A stretch of 64,000 nucleotides of DNA. Source: Fasciolopsis buskii (taxonomy: Eukaryota; Platyhelminthes; Trematoda; Plagiorchiida; Fasciolidae). The number at the start of each line of letters is the position of its first letter. Position 1 is the first letter of the stretch. Below the pieces are notes generated by a model. The model was not told where the DNA came from and did no database searches. It was given only the letters and a program-made list of their open reading frames with translations. This document shows positions 11,441 to 24,719 of this stretch, piece by piece. The stretch is from assembly GCA_008360955.1 (NCBI GenBank), contig LUCM01011253.1:473933-537932 (forward strand), written 5' to 3'. The translations under genes were made by a program, and so were the position numbers.

Positions 11441-14400
11441 AAATGGTCGTTTGTCATCTGAGCATAAAATTTCACTACTGTTGACTATCAACTGCTAGTA
11501 AAGCAATATTCCTAATGGTATTCTAAGCAATAGTTCAAAATTGTTGTTACTATGCATAGGGTGCTTGCTTGCATACTTTGTAGATTCACACCCGATTGTA
11601 TTAGCAGTTTGCAAATATCACGGAGAGTAGCTGGGAGCAGAATTCATCCAAGCCAGGTGCAGCTGTCTATAACTCGCTTCTCTGATTGCCAGCAGTTTGT
11701 GAGACCACCTTGGAAAGCCCCTTTTAGCATCCGTTTAAAAAGATTGTTTTTAAAATGTGCTATATTCTCAACTTTTTCGCATGCTTCACCTTCTGTGTGC
11801 GAAGGATGCAGACATAAAGCATGCCAGTGGCGTGACTCTTGGATTGTCACACACCTAACTAATCTAGGGGACGAATCGGCTGACGCTGCGAAAGGTCCTC
11901 CGTAAATTACTGGCTGACGTGTTTTCGTTCTCATGAAAAAATAAGTCGGGATTCCATGTTCACTTCTTTCATAAATGTTGATAACAACTGATAACAACTC
12001 ATCGATCAGATAAGTCAGTATCGGTGTTAAGCGATGCTATTTTAGTCCGAAGAGGCACCAGTAATATTTTTGAAAGTTAAAAACCCCACTTGCTTCCCTT
12101 CACAACTTCATTGTTCTTCCACTAGGGTTGACTGTATCCGACGTTTCATTCACTTCTGTAACATGCTTTATTGGTAATATCAACCTCGCGCAATTTTCTG
12201 CTATTGCTCTTTGAGCAAGTCAAGTATGTTATGGACCCGTTAAACGTTTATCAAGAGCAAGTAGCCCATAGATCTCCAGTAAGGTTCTGATGGATCGATT
12301 CCATTCAAATTTCTAGTCTAATTAAACGCGCTTCAGAGTCGACCGGTTATTCATGCTATACCCATTTTTCTCCCAGCGCATAAGCTTATAGCTATCCAAC
12401 TCAACCCTAACGCTATGGTATTTTCATCAGCCACTGCTACTCCGGAAGTGAAGTAATGTTAGATCCACTCACAACTCTTGTGTTTACTAAGCTGCTGAGT
12501 AAACACTGTCGGGTATATAAAACAAATGTTTTTGATAACATTTTTGATGCATGGGGGTGGTGGAAGGGTTATCTCTGTAGACGCTAGGACCAACAAACCG
12601 TAGGACGGGGGATCGGCAACCCTGACGTGGAGACTTGTACTGGTTCCGAAGCCCATAACGCTACGTAGTTCAGGCTGGCTAAAGAGCCGGGCGACAGTGA
12701 ATCGCCATTGACTGCTAAAGGGGCCAATGGACATGGATCCGAACTTGATCTTTTGGAATGAAAGACGTCTAATCCACCTAAAGTTCCGTCACTCCGCCTC
12801 CTATCAAGGCATGTTTGATCCATCTGTAGTCATTGCAACATCGAAGTCTTACTAAGAAAATTAATTTGAAATACGGACGATACGGGCTATGATGTACCTT
12901 AGTACTTTGTAATCATGCACAGCTGGTCTGAGGCTTTTGGAAGTGACCAGCTTGCTTTGGAGCGCCACTTGAGGGTTAAACTATTTTTCGATGTTCAAAT
13001 AGCTCTCATAATGACTGAACCTTTGCACCATCCTAGACTTGACTCCCATTTCTACTCAGCTTTCGGCTGCAGAGACTGTCACTTCCAGAATATTAGCTAT
13101 CTTAGTTCCAAATGAACAGACGAGACAGTCATCTCTACTGAACATAGAATGCTTCCAAAACGAACGGAGGGTTTACTGGTCGAGGAGACACATTTTCGTT
13201 TTTTACAGATCCAGATTGTTGGAAATGTTAGCTCTTCTCAAAAGTTCGATAATATCCGAGCGCTGCAAAAATAGTTCGTGTTGCAGCTTCATAATTGGGT
13301 GAACACATCACATTTTGTAAACAGTGAACTCATTGTTATTGGCAGCCAGCGCATGCATGCTACCCTGTCAAGTGAGGTAGTTCAACTGGAGGGCCCCGAT
13401 ACCACCTATGAGTGGGGGATTGAAATGAAACGAGAAGCGAGTATCGGTGTATGCTGAACTTTTTTGGGTTGGTTGGGGAAATTTTATGAATGTTGACAAG
13501 ATCTGCTCCAAGGTGTGAGACGTTTGCATAAATCTGCTCTCTGACAACGACAGCGCCACTAGGATTAAAATTTCTGGCTACGTAATCCTGGAATTCTGAG
13601 AATTTGTGGTATGTCAATAAGCTTTGCTCAAGAATTTATGGTGTTTTCATATACATACATACAAATACACACGTTGATGAGTTTACAATGTGATCACCAA
13701 CTTGGACATCTTAATGGGGTTTGGCCTAGGGATTTTGAACTCGGACAAATAATTCGCCATCAGTTTTTATGAAGCCTCCTTTTGAGGACAGGTTATCGAG
13801 CGAATCTGCCAGTCACATGGCAGCTTCGAACCGCCGGAGCACAAAGAAAAATACATTTGGGTTTACGGAAATTAAATTACGATACATGTCTCCTACTCCC
13901 AGACCATGTAAATCCGTTTGACCAGCCTATCAACCGCAGGCGGCGTTCCAGCGGTACTCTTACGTCACAGCATAACGAAAGATATGTATGTCATATTACT
14001 TGATAAAGGAAAACAGGAACGTCATTTTCTAAGGCTCGAAGCTTTCATAACTTATTTTACCGAACTAAAGAGACAGCAGGATGCTGTTTGCCGGATAGCC
14101 CAGGAAGATTAAACGTCGCATACGTGGGCACGATTTATTATTGTTGATTACTTGGGTTAGAGTAACTCTTATTCATAACTATTGAGAAAACTAAGGGTGA
14201 TACGGACAGGCTTTACGATCAGTGATGCGTTCACTTTCCTGAATTGTCTTCATCTACAATAATGGGCACGTTTAATCCTGCAGACTAGTACTTATCATTT
14301 GTGTATTCCGTGACTCAACGGGTCCCATTGAGAGGCAACCAGTAAAATCCCTTCCATTACAACCGATGTTACTAAATCGTGTTGCTTCTCAAATTTGTCT

Positions 14401-16781
14401 CGTAAAATTGTTTAAATGGAGCGGAATCACTGTCCCAGGTGTCGCCAATAGGTGAAAAGTAACAGCACCATATAAGCCATCTTTTCAATTAGAAGTCCTA
14501 CAAAGACGATTCCCAGCATTTGTGTTCCAGTCAGCTACCAAAGTGGAGTGATTAATTCGATCAGCAATGGGGGATAGTCTGAAACTGCTCCTTAGCAACC
14601 GCGTGAAAATTTTCGAAATGCGATGAACGACTGAGAATCACAACGACCAAGGACATTTTACAGTACTGCTAATGAACTGCATTGCTTGTGAAATTGATTA
14701 GAGGAACGCATGTATTCTGTGATCCAGCGACTGTAATATCAGGAAATTCGTGTCTGCTAGTCAATCAGATGCAGTGATAGGTCAAAAGACGGCAACACTT
14801 ATTATTCAGCGCAGCTTTGGGCCATGCATGTATTTGCATTGCTTCGCTTCGGTACTTTTTTTATTTGTATCAAGGCTTCAGAGTAAATGTTGCTTTAAAG
14901 TCATGCACGAAGGTAACCGCAGGATGTAAATCCATATAGTAAACGAACAGCATTGTCTTTTATCGTTCGTTGTCTCTGAGTTGGAGCAACACTGAACTGA
15001 TCGGCATCATATCCCAAAGCCTCATTCCAACGTCTAGTTTAACAATTCGTGCAGTGAATCACACCACCCCTAAATCCGCGATTTCTGAGTCATAGAAGCC
15101 AGTAAATAAAAGATTCAGTGCATTTTCTTTGAAACTGTTGATGTATGCCAAGGTTACTTTTATACTTACCATTTCAACACCTTTTACAATTCCATTTTAA
15201 TCCGCTAGAAAAAGGCTATTCTGGTTATTGTCTGAAAGACCTACGCCTAAATGAACGTGCGTAGACGATTGATTCGGCAGGCTACGAGCTTCGCTACCGG
15301 GCGACGCCAGTGGGATGGGATGAAGACAACGCATACAAAATAAGACAATTCAGAATAACTTTCCGGTGTGCAATTTTGAATATTCCTGCCGGCTTAAGTT
15401 TAAACAGCATAAATCCACGTACATATGAGTGGATAATATTTACAACATGCTCGACGAACAAACTACATTTACTGATATTTACCACCCATGATCTTTAGTG
15501 TACCAGCATTACGAGAATGCCTGAACTGAGGACGACTTGTGATCGCATTCTAGTCACATCCCATCCCTAGGTGAAAAAGTTTTTCGCCTACTAAACTGCT
15601 ATTCAAGACATGTGAGTGAAACTCTTTGTTCGTTCTTATCTGCAAGTGCTTTTACATCTCTTGTTAACTGAATCATCGAGTTCAACCTACCAGTTTTTTG
15701 AGCAGGACATTGGTCTACGCGGAGGAATTATGTCATGGGTTACGCTACCAAACAATTGTTTGCTTCTTTAGTATTAAAACGATAAGACAGAACATTTCCA
15801 TGAGCAGGCAACCTAACGGCTCCCAAGTGGGGAAGTTGATCAGAAATGGGGGACATTTGAACCCGCAACTGCATCACTTCCGAAATGACTGGTGAAACGT
15901 GAAAAACCAAATTCAGCTGGTAAGTTATGGAGCACTTTTTCAGCATTTCCATCAAGTTTGTCTGATGCTAAAAGAATCTGATTGAATATTCTACTCCTCC
16001 GGCCATGGATGTAATTCTTGTTGGGCTTAAAACAACATAAAATCTGGTCACTTAATTCCAGGCTTTGCTGAAGAGCAACAAGGTAAGGACTTTGAAGCTT
16101 CACCGATGGGATACCACTACTTCCTTTAGTTGTCAAGTTTGTATTGCTCTCTTACAAGGAGGACTTAAACAGAAGAAAGTAGGGGATCGGTTGCACACGT
16201 CAACTTTGGTAAAATTTGCCAGGATTCAAGTTGACCGTGATTGGCACTTTCTCCGTAGGCTTCCGAGATGTGATCCTACTGAAGTATGAGGCACTCAAAC
16301 AAATCTAAATGCAACACTGGAAAAAGTTAGTCACGTAATTTCGGGGCAACTAAGTTCAGTAGTTCAAATAACTAACTTTCTTTTGCACACATTCATCTTT
16401 TGTTGTTTTACCATATGCCCAATAAGTGTTTCTATTACTTTTTACCAGGTATTGCTGGTAGTCTGTTCATAAAAACCGAACAGGGTAACTTTTGTGTCAA
16501 GGTGAGTGGGATTCTTTAAATTACACACTGTCTGTTCGTGACAGGAGCAGTTTATCGACACATGAAATTTCGTTGAGTCTGTCATGTAAAACAGCATTCA
16601 AATTTGAGCGAGAATACCGAAAGGGTATAAAATAGACAAGTAGGGTGAATGATTCCCGATAAGCGACACATTTGTGTTAACGACTGGCATAAGCTGGGTA
16701 GAGTACGCTATTACCTAGAGTTCTTGTGATTTGCATGTAGGATAACACGAGAATTCCTCTTCGAGACAACGTCTTCCTCTG

Positions 16782-16783
<2 letters not shown>

Positions 16784-16830
<47 letters not shown>
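16784..16830. repeat. (TA)n microsatellite
   Basis: About 23 uninterrupted TA units. Confidence 0.95.
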
Positions 16831-16833
<3 letters not shown>

Positions 16834-18879
16834 ATAGGCTTAAAAACATTCATTCGCTAGATTTGGCAGTTATTCCTCACCAACAGTATTGGATATTCTG
16901 TCTCCGCCAATCTAAATGATGTGCTAGCCAACACTCGATTGGATTCAGCAAGCAACTTGAAGTTAGCCTTAACGAGTTGAATGTGCGTGATTGCAAGAAG
17001 TACAAAAAGTTAAAAAGTGCGAAGAAGAAGTGGAAAAAAGGAAAGTTTGGAATTGCAGAAATAACCAGTCCTCTTCTCCTTTGTCTCCACCTTCTATTTA
17101 ACCTCCTCATTCGACTGTGTCTTGTGGACTTTCATCGATGGCAGGTTACATAATTCATTTGGCTTTGGTCAAACTTCCGATCATCGTTTTAATAAATGCA
17201 AGTGAACACAGGGACCAATGTAGGCGCATTGACTTCAAGGCTTCGGTTGTTGAGTTACCGGTGGCCATCTTAAGGTTAAGCTAGTAGACCACAAGCTTCA
17301 ATTAGATGCGTCTATCATTTTGGAAAGGTCATCGCATCATTGCAGCATCCAAAACAAACACATCCGTGAAAGGTTGGTGGTTGCACAAACTGAACTGAAC
17401 TCTCACTGTTGCATCAGTGCCTCCGCCGAAATACCGAAAGCAACTAACTGGATTTTCTCCGATCCATTTTAGTTATATTTGGATCTGGATACTGTAACGG
17501 GAGATCTCAGTTAATTAAAAAATGGATGTCGAATTGAACTCATCAGTTCATGAACTCCTCACGTTTATGTGTGAATGCATAACAGTACAAGGAACTGAGG
17601 TCTGGTTAAACTATTCATCGACTGTTTGAGTCTAAAGCAAAAATCCGCTTTTTCTCCCAATTGCAAGCTTATCTAAAAATGGAAAGGAATTGTCCACCGA
17701 CCCCGCCATAATGTGCATAGATCGAAAAAAATGCAGCTGTCCACGTCCAATATCGGTGAAACTAACAATCAAACAGATCGATCTTCTGCATGGTGTACTT
17801 CAAAAGCACTTCACTGTGCTTGTGGCTTAGTTACGCATATTCGTTCGGGGATAGAATATAGGATTCGTATCTGAGCTATCTGGAATCTTGTGCCATGGGC
17901 CCGGAGTTGGCGCGATTAGCACTAGGTCACATTAACAATAACAATCGGCAAATGTCACCCTGTACCCGTTATTACGGTGACGTGTATGTGATTGATAACA
18001 TTCAAACAGCAACAAAAACAGTTCCGTTTGCGTAGGTTTTGCCCACTTGCTGAGATGGTTCACTGAAGACTTTCACCGAACAACTATTACAAGACAGAAA
18101 TCCTAAAGCTACCGGGGAAGAATTACCCGCTGGCAAATGTGGAACATTTGTGCTGTTCTCGGACTTGATGTAAAGTCAATATTTAGAAGCGTCCATTAGC
18201 TTAGTTAAATTCTAAACTCAGTGACTTTCAAAAACTGATGGAATGTAGGGTCAGGATTGGATACGATGTCATGGGGTGACTTGTTTGTTGCAAGTTATAT
18301 GTCATCCGTAACATCGGATAGGTATTTTCAGCGGCAAGTGCATTATCATTTGGTAATTGGCGAACCATGAACATTGTGCACACAACGAAGGTACTTTTGT
18401 GTAACTTGAGGCTAGGATCCAGTCCGTGGAAAGTAGTGATAGATCACTAACACAAAAGTGGGCGGCATCTGTAATCTATACAAGACAGTGGTGAGACAGT
18501 AATAAGGGTATTGGTACTTAGAAAAGCATGCAATATCGAACGCTACGTTGGAGAATTCCAAGCTGCGATAATGAATGTTTCGTTCTTCGTGGCTTCAGTT
18601 ACACCAATCGAGATGGGCTGTTGTCCACGAAAGGATGGCTCGGGAGTTGGGAAAGGAACCGATCATAACTTCGCACAGCCAGGTCAGTGATTCCTGACAC
18701 TGCTTACATCTAAACAGTTTCAGTAACTGCCACGAAAACTGTTTTCAGTCGTCAAGCTAGAGACAAACATCTCAGAAAATTGTGGAAACATCCTGGGAAC
18801 TGAGAAGACCAGTGGAACTGACAGGACCGGCTATTGTCTACCGAAACCCAAATCAGCTCCCAGAGAGACTATTTTTACT

Positions 18880-21862
18880 GTAGCTCCCTCCACTCAGAAA
18901 GGTAAGATAGTGAACCAGTTGGCTCACTGGAATATACTTGTTCGTCTTGAGGTAGGACGAAGGATGATACCACGGCGCGTAGCCGAAGCAGGTCGGCAAC
19001 ACCGAAAACACCTAAGAGTGGCGCACCCAACCGAACAAGTGAGTGAGCGGGCGAAGGGACGAATGCATGCACGACGAACGACGAAAACAACGTAGATCGA
19101 CGAGAACGACGAGAATGAACACGGCAGACAGATAGATGATTGACTGAAAATAATGCAACGGACAGGCAACCAAAGGAGAGAAAACCCTAGGAGATAAGGT
19201 ACGAATGAACTGGCAATTAAGTGAAGAAGTTACTGAGTGTAAGAACAAAGGGAATAGGTCATGCATTATGAGAGCGTGAAAGTGACTTTGATTCCCCTTG
19301 TCTTTCCTCCTCCCCGTTTAGGAGAACAAAATGAGCCCAGAACGAGGAAAAGAAACTTGAACGCGAGTAGTCAATCGTGAACAATATTTTAAAGAATATA
19401 TTTTTAAAATTTCAAATCCACAGTTTTGCATGTTATTTTTGTTGTTGCTGCTGGTTTTGCTGCTTTCGTCTGTTTGATGATATCTTGATACCAGTATCTC
19501 CAGGTGACAAGTCCGCTTGTTTTTTGTTGGTAAAGTGGTGTTTATTGTAGGGACAGGAGGGAACGGGTACTTCATGATTAAAACAAACATGTGTGTGTGT
19601 CTGTGTGCATGTGCACCTGTATATATACATGCATATGTATACATACATATATGCGAATGTGTATCATTGATGACGGTGGGCCTGATGAAGTCATACTGAA
19701 GTAAATAAAAGCCAGAACATAAATTAAGAGAATGAAGACCGAGACACATATAGAACGAGCAAATAGAAGAAAGACACGGATCGGACTTGTGAGTCAGAAT
19801 CACGCATGTGTATTCGTATTTGATTCGATCAAGTGGTATGAGCAAGAGTGGGGACTGTGCAAGTGTAGTAGGATGGTTGGCTAGACAATTGTTCCGACTG
19901 CAATTGTTTTATCCACACATTGCCAATCATATGTGCAAATACACGCACGCACGCATACGTACGAGTATTATCTTCCTGAATTCAAGGCAACGACCATCTA
20001 AGGTTGTCATGCTCCACACTGTTCGACTTAAATTATTTATTGAGCGGCCCCAATAAACGGGACGAGTAAATGGGATAGCTGAAAAAACTAATCAGAACGC
20101 ACACAACCACCCGGACATTCGAGGCACATTACCAAAAAAGAAACGGGTAAGCAAACGCTTTCTTCCTTATAAAAAATTTAGCTTTGGATCAAGAATGAGT
20201 CCAAACAAAGGAAAAGTCGATAATCGTTCATGAGAGGTTTGAGCTCGTTCGGTAGTGGGGAAATGAACCGAATGGGTTTAGGTGGTCCAGGAGGCTGAGA
20301 CGGAAAGCGAGGGTAAAGTAGGAGACAAATGGACGCTATCAGATTGAAGAGGGGGAAATGAAACAGGGAAAACGATCGTAGATGTCTGAAAAAAACTGCA
20401 ACTAGTTTGCAGAACACGAGTGCGGATATTTAGTCCTCTGTGTGTTGTGTGTGTGCATGCACATGCGTGATTCACTTCAAGTCATGTTGCACATCAGTTT
20501 GTAAACCTGTTGATATAGTGAAGCAATTCAACGAGGGGTAACGAAAAGAGCTGGATGACCATCGTGAACATGGAATACGGTGGAAAGCTGACCAAAAGAT
20601 CGTTGAGATTTCAAACAGAACCTGTAACGGTATGTTGCTACCAATAGTAGCAGACATTTACGTGCAGCATGGTGACTGTTCTCTCTCGCAACCGTATTAG
20701 TAACCAGACAGCCATTGGTCACAGCAGTAACAAGTTAGCGATCATTACAGAACAAATAGGTTGGGTTCTTTGGAGGAACTCAAACAAACGTATGCAGATA
20801 CAAACTTACAAGAATCTTCCAGATACAGTTAAGAGAGGCAGATCAAGTTGAGGGAGCTGAACGGTGGTGAACGAACAGAAATGTTGTCCAAATCAGATGC
20901 TTCCTGGATAGATTTTTGCAAGTGGGCATTACCCAACACAAACAAGCAAACGGATACTGTCTTTGTCTGTGTTCGGCTGCCTGCAAGGGCACTCAGAAGT
21001 CCACCTGCCTAATGTGTCACAAAACGTGGGCAGCGGGACGGAAAGGCATTTACAGGGTGGAAGAGACGCAGTAAAGAGCATTGAGCTATACTCTTTTCTA
21101 AAACCACTGGGTCAGACTGAGAAGTAAAGTGTGGTATGAAAGGTGGATATTGAGATGCACACACGCATTCGGTTGTATTTGGATTCGCTGATGACATCGC
21201 GATGCATACACGGTTATAACAGCGGAGAGGAAGTAGAACCATTGTTTCAGATTTAAATAAACCGTTAAAAAAATAATGCCTGTGGACTTGGCTTTGTGTG
21301 GATGGAGAAACGCGGTGTCCAAAGGGTTGGCTCCATCAAATCTATGAAATTGTGCTGTTTACCGTAGTTGAACGGAGATGCCTGGAGACGATTCCTGGTA
21401 GGGCTTCCGCCGGATCTGGGTTAGAAAATAATAGCGACGTTAACGTGAGACACATCACGTCAATTAGATTTCTTGTATTACCGGGTGGAACGAATTTGGG
21501 TTGGCAGGCAGTATTGCAAAGTACCTGATATGCGCGATTTCCGAGTGTCGAATTTCACAATACCACATGAACATGCTCCGAGGTTGTTCATTGAACAATG
21601 TGCGCATCATCAATCAAAGTCGATCAGTAGAAAGCATCCTTCGAACGTAAGTCCATCGAAGCTCAAAGAATTAAGCCCCACAGTCGGTGTCACAATTCAA
21701 GTTGGCGCAACTACGGGCGACAGTGACAACGGATAAACGCACAACAACATCCGCGAGATTAACGAAAACCAAAGGAATAAATTATGGAGTGGGGAACACG
21801 ATGGTTTGAATTATGGTTACTAAGTAACCGGATTGGCGGTGTATTTGTTTGCATGTTAAATG

Positions 21863-21898
<36 letters not shown>

Positions 21899-24135
21899 TT
21901 TTCGTCAGAAGAGTAGTCGATAAAGGAAGCAATAACCATCTTGGGGAACATTGTCTGACAATGCCGAGAAAATGAGTGACTAGGCCGCATAGAACACTTC
22001 AGAAAAGTTGATGAGAAAATCAGCCAATATACGAATGAACGAACAAAAAAAGCATTAAAAGCAACCGAAAAGAACAACCTAACGAACTTTTGATAGACAT
22101 CACCCTGATGATAATCAGCTTGACACAATAGCGGGCCGGTGGCAGAGGGTAGTGATGAAGATCAAGAAGCGGTTGGGTTTGGGTCAAAGTAAACGCGTTT
22201 TTAAATCGGGTAGGCTGTGAGCAGGCATGATGTGCGGTTGACAACGCATGAACATTCATTTGTTGCCAATCTGCGTATATAAACCGTTGCTTTTCGTATT
22301 CTCAGCACTGGTAGCATGAATGTTGCAGTCACCATTAGGTACATGAAGGCACCAATAAACAGCAATAACAATGGATATTCTTGAATTGATATAGAACAAA
22401 CTCTGACCTGACCACCAAACTACATCCATCACCATCGCCCATATGCGTCTTAATTGCAAGGAAGTGTGGAATGAACACAATCACTTCTGTGAGTATTATG
22501 AAGAATAATTTCGAACAAGGCAAACGGTTGCGAGGATAGACGTGAGGCGAGAAAGACAAGCATCATCTGAAATAAATTCCGTGAGCTGTGGAGTGCTGAT
22601 GAGCAAGTGTTTCTGTGTGTGTGAGAGAGGGAGAAAACAATAAAGATGCGAAATTGCTTGAACGATTGACTATAGATAGAAGATGCAGAATGAAGAGATG
22701 AGAGAACCGAAGACCCGAGATTCTCACAAGTGATATGCACAGTCCAACGAGTAGGGTAAATGACTTGTGTAGGCTTCATAGGAAGTAGTTGATGCAGCCC
22801 TTGGGTCAGAACTTAAACACCAAATAAAAATTCGCGTAGATTATGTGAGCGATACACTTGATTGTTTGAAGCACGGAGGAGAGGGGCGAAGCATGGAAGA
22901 AAAATAAATAAATTAGCACATAAACGATGTTCGTTTCGTGCATATGCATGTGTGCGCGAAACTACACAGTACTCATTCGTCGAAGTGTGATCACCGTTGA
23001 AGATCCCAGAACAGTCTCAAAGGCCAACAAAAACACTTCTCTTTAGAGAAATATGACATACAAAGCCAACCGGACGTAAGTGCTGGTGTAGAAGAGTCGA
23101 TTGTGTCAGGGAGACAAGCAAACAGAAATAAACGGAATGAAAGATACTTACTCTGGCAGAGAATCAACCAGTGACGTGATAATAACAGATGAAATTCATA
23201 GAAACAAACACAGCGAAGCTGTGCTCGTAAAATAGTTCATCAGAAATAAACACGAAATAAAAAGTTATCAGAGAAGCAAGAGGACAAGGCGGTGAGGGAA
23301 GAAAATCAGTGTGTAGTGATTGTTCAAATTCATTTTTACTATGCAGCAAATTACTCAGTTGTTGTGCTGTCCATCGGTTAATAGTATTACTGACGCCATT
23401 ATTAACAACGGTAAGTGCACCCGAATAGAACTTACAGTTAACTGCTATGCAAAAACTGTGCCTCATTTGGCGACGATCTCACATTTGGGGCTCACGTTAA
23501 ATTAATTTACATCCGGGGAAATGTACCATCGATACAATAGAATGAACAAGGCAAGGGAAGACGCAAATGAGAAGAGACGACAACAGGATAGAATGGGAGA
23601 AACACGTGCATATGCACTGGTTGGCGAACGGGATGGCAAACGATAGGATCAAACAGGACAGAATAGGATGGGATGCAGCGTGAAAGAATGGGACTAAAGA
23701 TAAGAACACAACAAAGAAAAGACCACATTCAAAAATACGAGACATGGTGCACAACAGAAGACGGAGCAACATAACCCCATGCACCGACTGGCTCCGCTCA
23801 ACCCGAATTGTCACCTGAATGAGCTATTAGTAATCCGGCAGGTGTGTGTGTGTGTATGTGAAGACGCCAACGCGAGAATTCGCACCCGGACTTTCAGCAA
23901 CCGAGGCCCTCAAAGGTCACTGAATGGCGCTGGAACTCAGAGCGTAAATTTGAAGAGCAAACTCTCTCCGGTTAGAGATGTCTGTGTCACCTGTTGGCTA
24001 AACGTCGCTCATTATCTGTGACTAGTTGACTATGTGGGAGTGATGCTGCGAAGAAAATCAAGGGGTAGAAGGTGGATTCGATGAAAAAGGGAATTCCACG
24101 GACGTCATCAGGCTTTGTAATCTGCGTGTTGGTGT
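18880..24135 (-). other. Strand-asymmetric region, possible 3' UTR or flank of the Musashi gene
   Basis: The plus strand is visibly rich in A and G (for example 22000-23800), so a minus-strand transcript would be pyrimidine-rich. Long stop-free minus frames here, such as 19845-19318, follow from this composition and have low-complexity products. The stretch lies immediately downstream of the last recognisable Musashi coding exon, which fits a long 3' UTR or further 3' intron. No polyadenylation site could be fixed. It includes a TA microsatellite at 21864-21894. Confidence 0.35.
21864..21894. repeat. (TA)n microsatellite
   Basis: About 15 uninterrupted TA units followed by TGTACT. Confidence 0.95.
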
Positions 24136-24299
24136 TTAGATGAAGGGATATGGACCGTAGAAAAAGAACGGAACCATAATGAAACGCAATAAAAGCAAAG
24201 AAACTGTCCCAGAAACCAAAGCATTAAATGTTATTTTCGTTGATGGTGGTGCAACTGAGGATGCAGTTCTTGCTGAGAAATTTGTGGATGCGTTTGTAT
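24136..24299 (-). CDS. Candidate 3' coding exon of the Musashi-like gene
   Basis: After the alanine-rich exon, which ends one base into a codon, a phase-compatible acceptor (TATCAGACAG, then AT at 24299) opens a frame rich in Ser, Thr, Ala and Pro (TNASTNFSARTASS and on) that runs to a stop at 24136. The composition suits a Musashi C-terminal tail, but the last third turns hydrophobic, which does not. An alternative acceptor four bases upstream is also phase-compatible and gives a different, 26-codon ending with a stop at about 24222. The intervening 219-bp intron contains the single N at 24383, so its length is uncertain. This is a weak call. Confidence 0.28.
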
Positions 24300-24518
24300 C
24301 TGTCTGATACAAGTGCCAAGAATCACGCGCTCTCGATTTCCGTTCCACGTTTCTTTTAGTCACCCACGCAAGCAGTTATACTNGCACATGCACCCCTCTC
24401 CAGCTCTCACTGATTCGAGTGTTGTGTTCTCAGGACATGGATATCATGTTCGCGTAAGGAGATAGCAACGCGGTGGATGACAAGAACACCGGGAGTGGTT
24501 GCGAGAGCGGACACTCAC
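24300..24518 (-). other. Proposed short intron containing an ambiguous base
   Basis: The donor GTGAGT begins at 24518 on the minus strand. The acceptor is only tentative. An N at 24383 marks a sequencing ambiguity or a collapsed gap, so a missing exon here cannot be excluded. Confidence 0.35.
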
Positions 24519-24719
24519 CTGGAGGCAGATAATAACCCGGAAGATAGGCGTACGCACTTGGCTGTCGGGCAGACACGGGTGAGGAGGTTGCGGCAAGAGT
24601 GTAACTTGCCGCGGCTGCAGCCACTGCAGCTGCGGCGGCCGGACCGTTCAGCGAACCGGGGGGAAGAAAATGCGCTGTATGAGGAAATAACGGAGGAGAC
24701 ATTGACTTGACGGGGAAGA
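24519..24719 (-). CDS. msi: Musashi-like gene: alanine-rich C-terminal exon
   Basis: This 201-bp minus-strand exon ends at CCTCCAG followed by the donor GTGAGT, and its most likely acceptor is ATGAAAG before TCTTCC. That choice gives two bases, 66 codons and one base, matching the preceding exon, which ends one base into a codon. The product contains HFLPPGSLNGP, then an uninterrupted Ala/Val run of about 12 residues, then a Ser/Thr/Pro segment and YLPGYYLPPG. Vertebrate Musashi proteins likewise have a low-complexity Ala/Gly/Tyr/Pro tail after RRM2 that mediates protein contacts. The tail is not strongly conserved, so family membership rests on phase, strand and composition. The acceptor has only a moderate pyrimidine tract, so the true start could differ. 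Confidence 0.72.

Larger units (their letters stand above)
11361..18880. other. Intergenic, no gene recognised
   Basis: Apart from the short tandem at 11401-11440 and a TA microsatellite at 16784-16830, I recognise nothing. A GC-richer stretch at about 12560-12830 looks compositionally different and may be an unclassified dispersed repeat, but I cannot name it. Frames of 60-117 codons occur on both strands without family resemblance. Confidence 0.5.

Noticed and set aside
19318..19845. A 175-codon open frame on the minus strand
   Set aside because: It runs through pyrimidine-rich, low-complexity sequence with CA/TG runs. The product has no recognisable domain. Strand composition alone explains the lack of stops.
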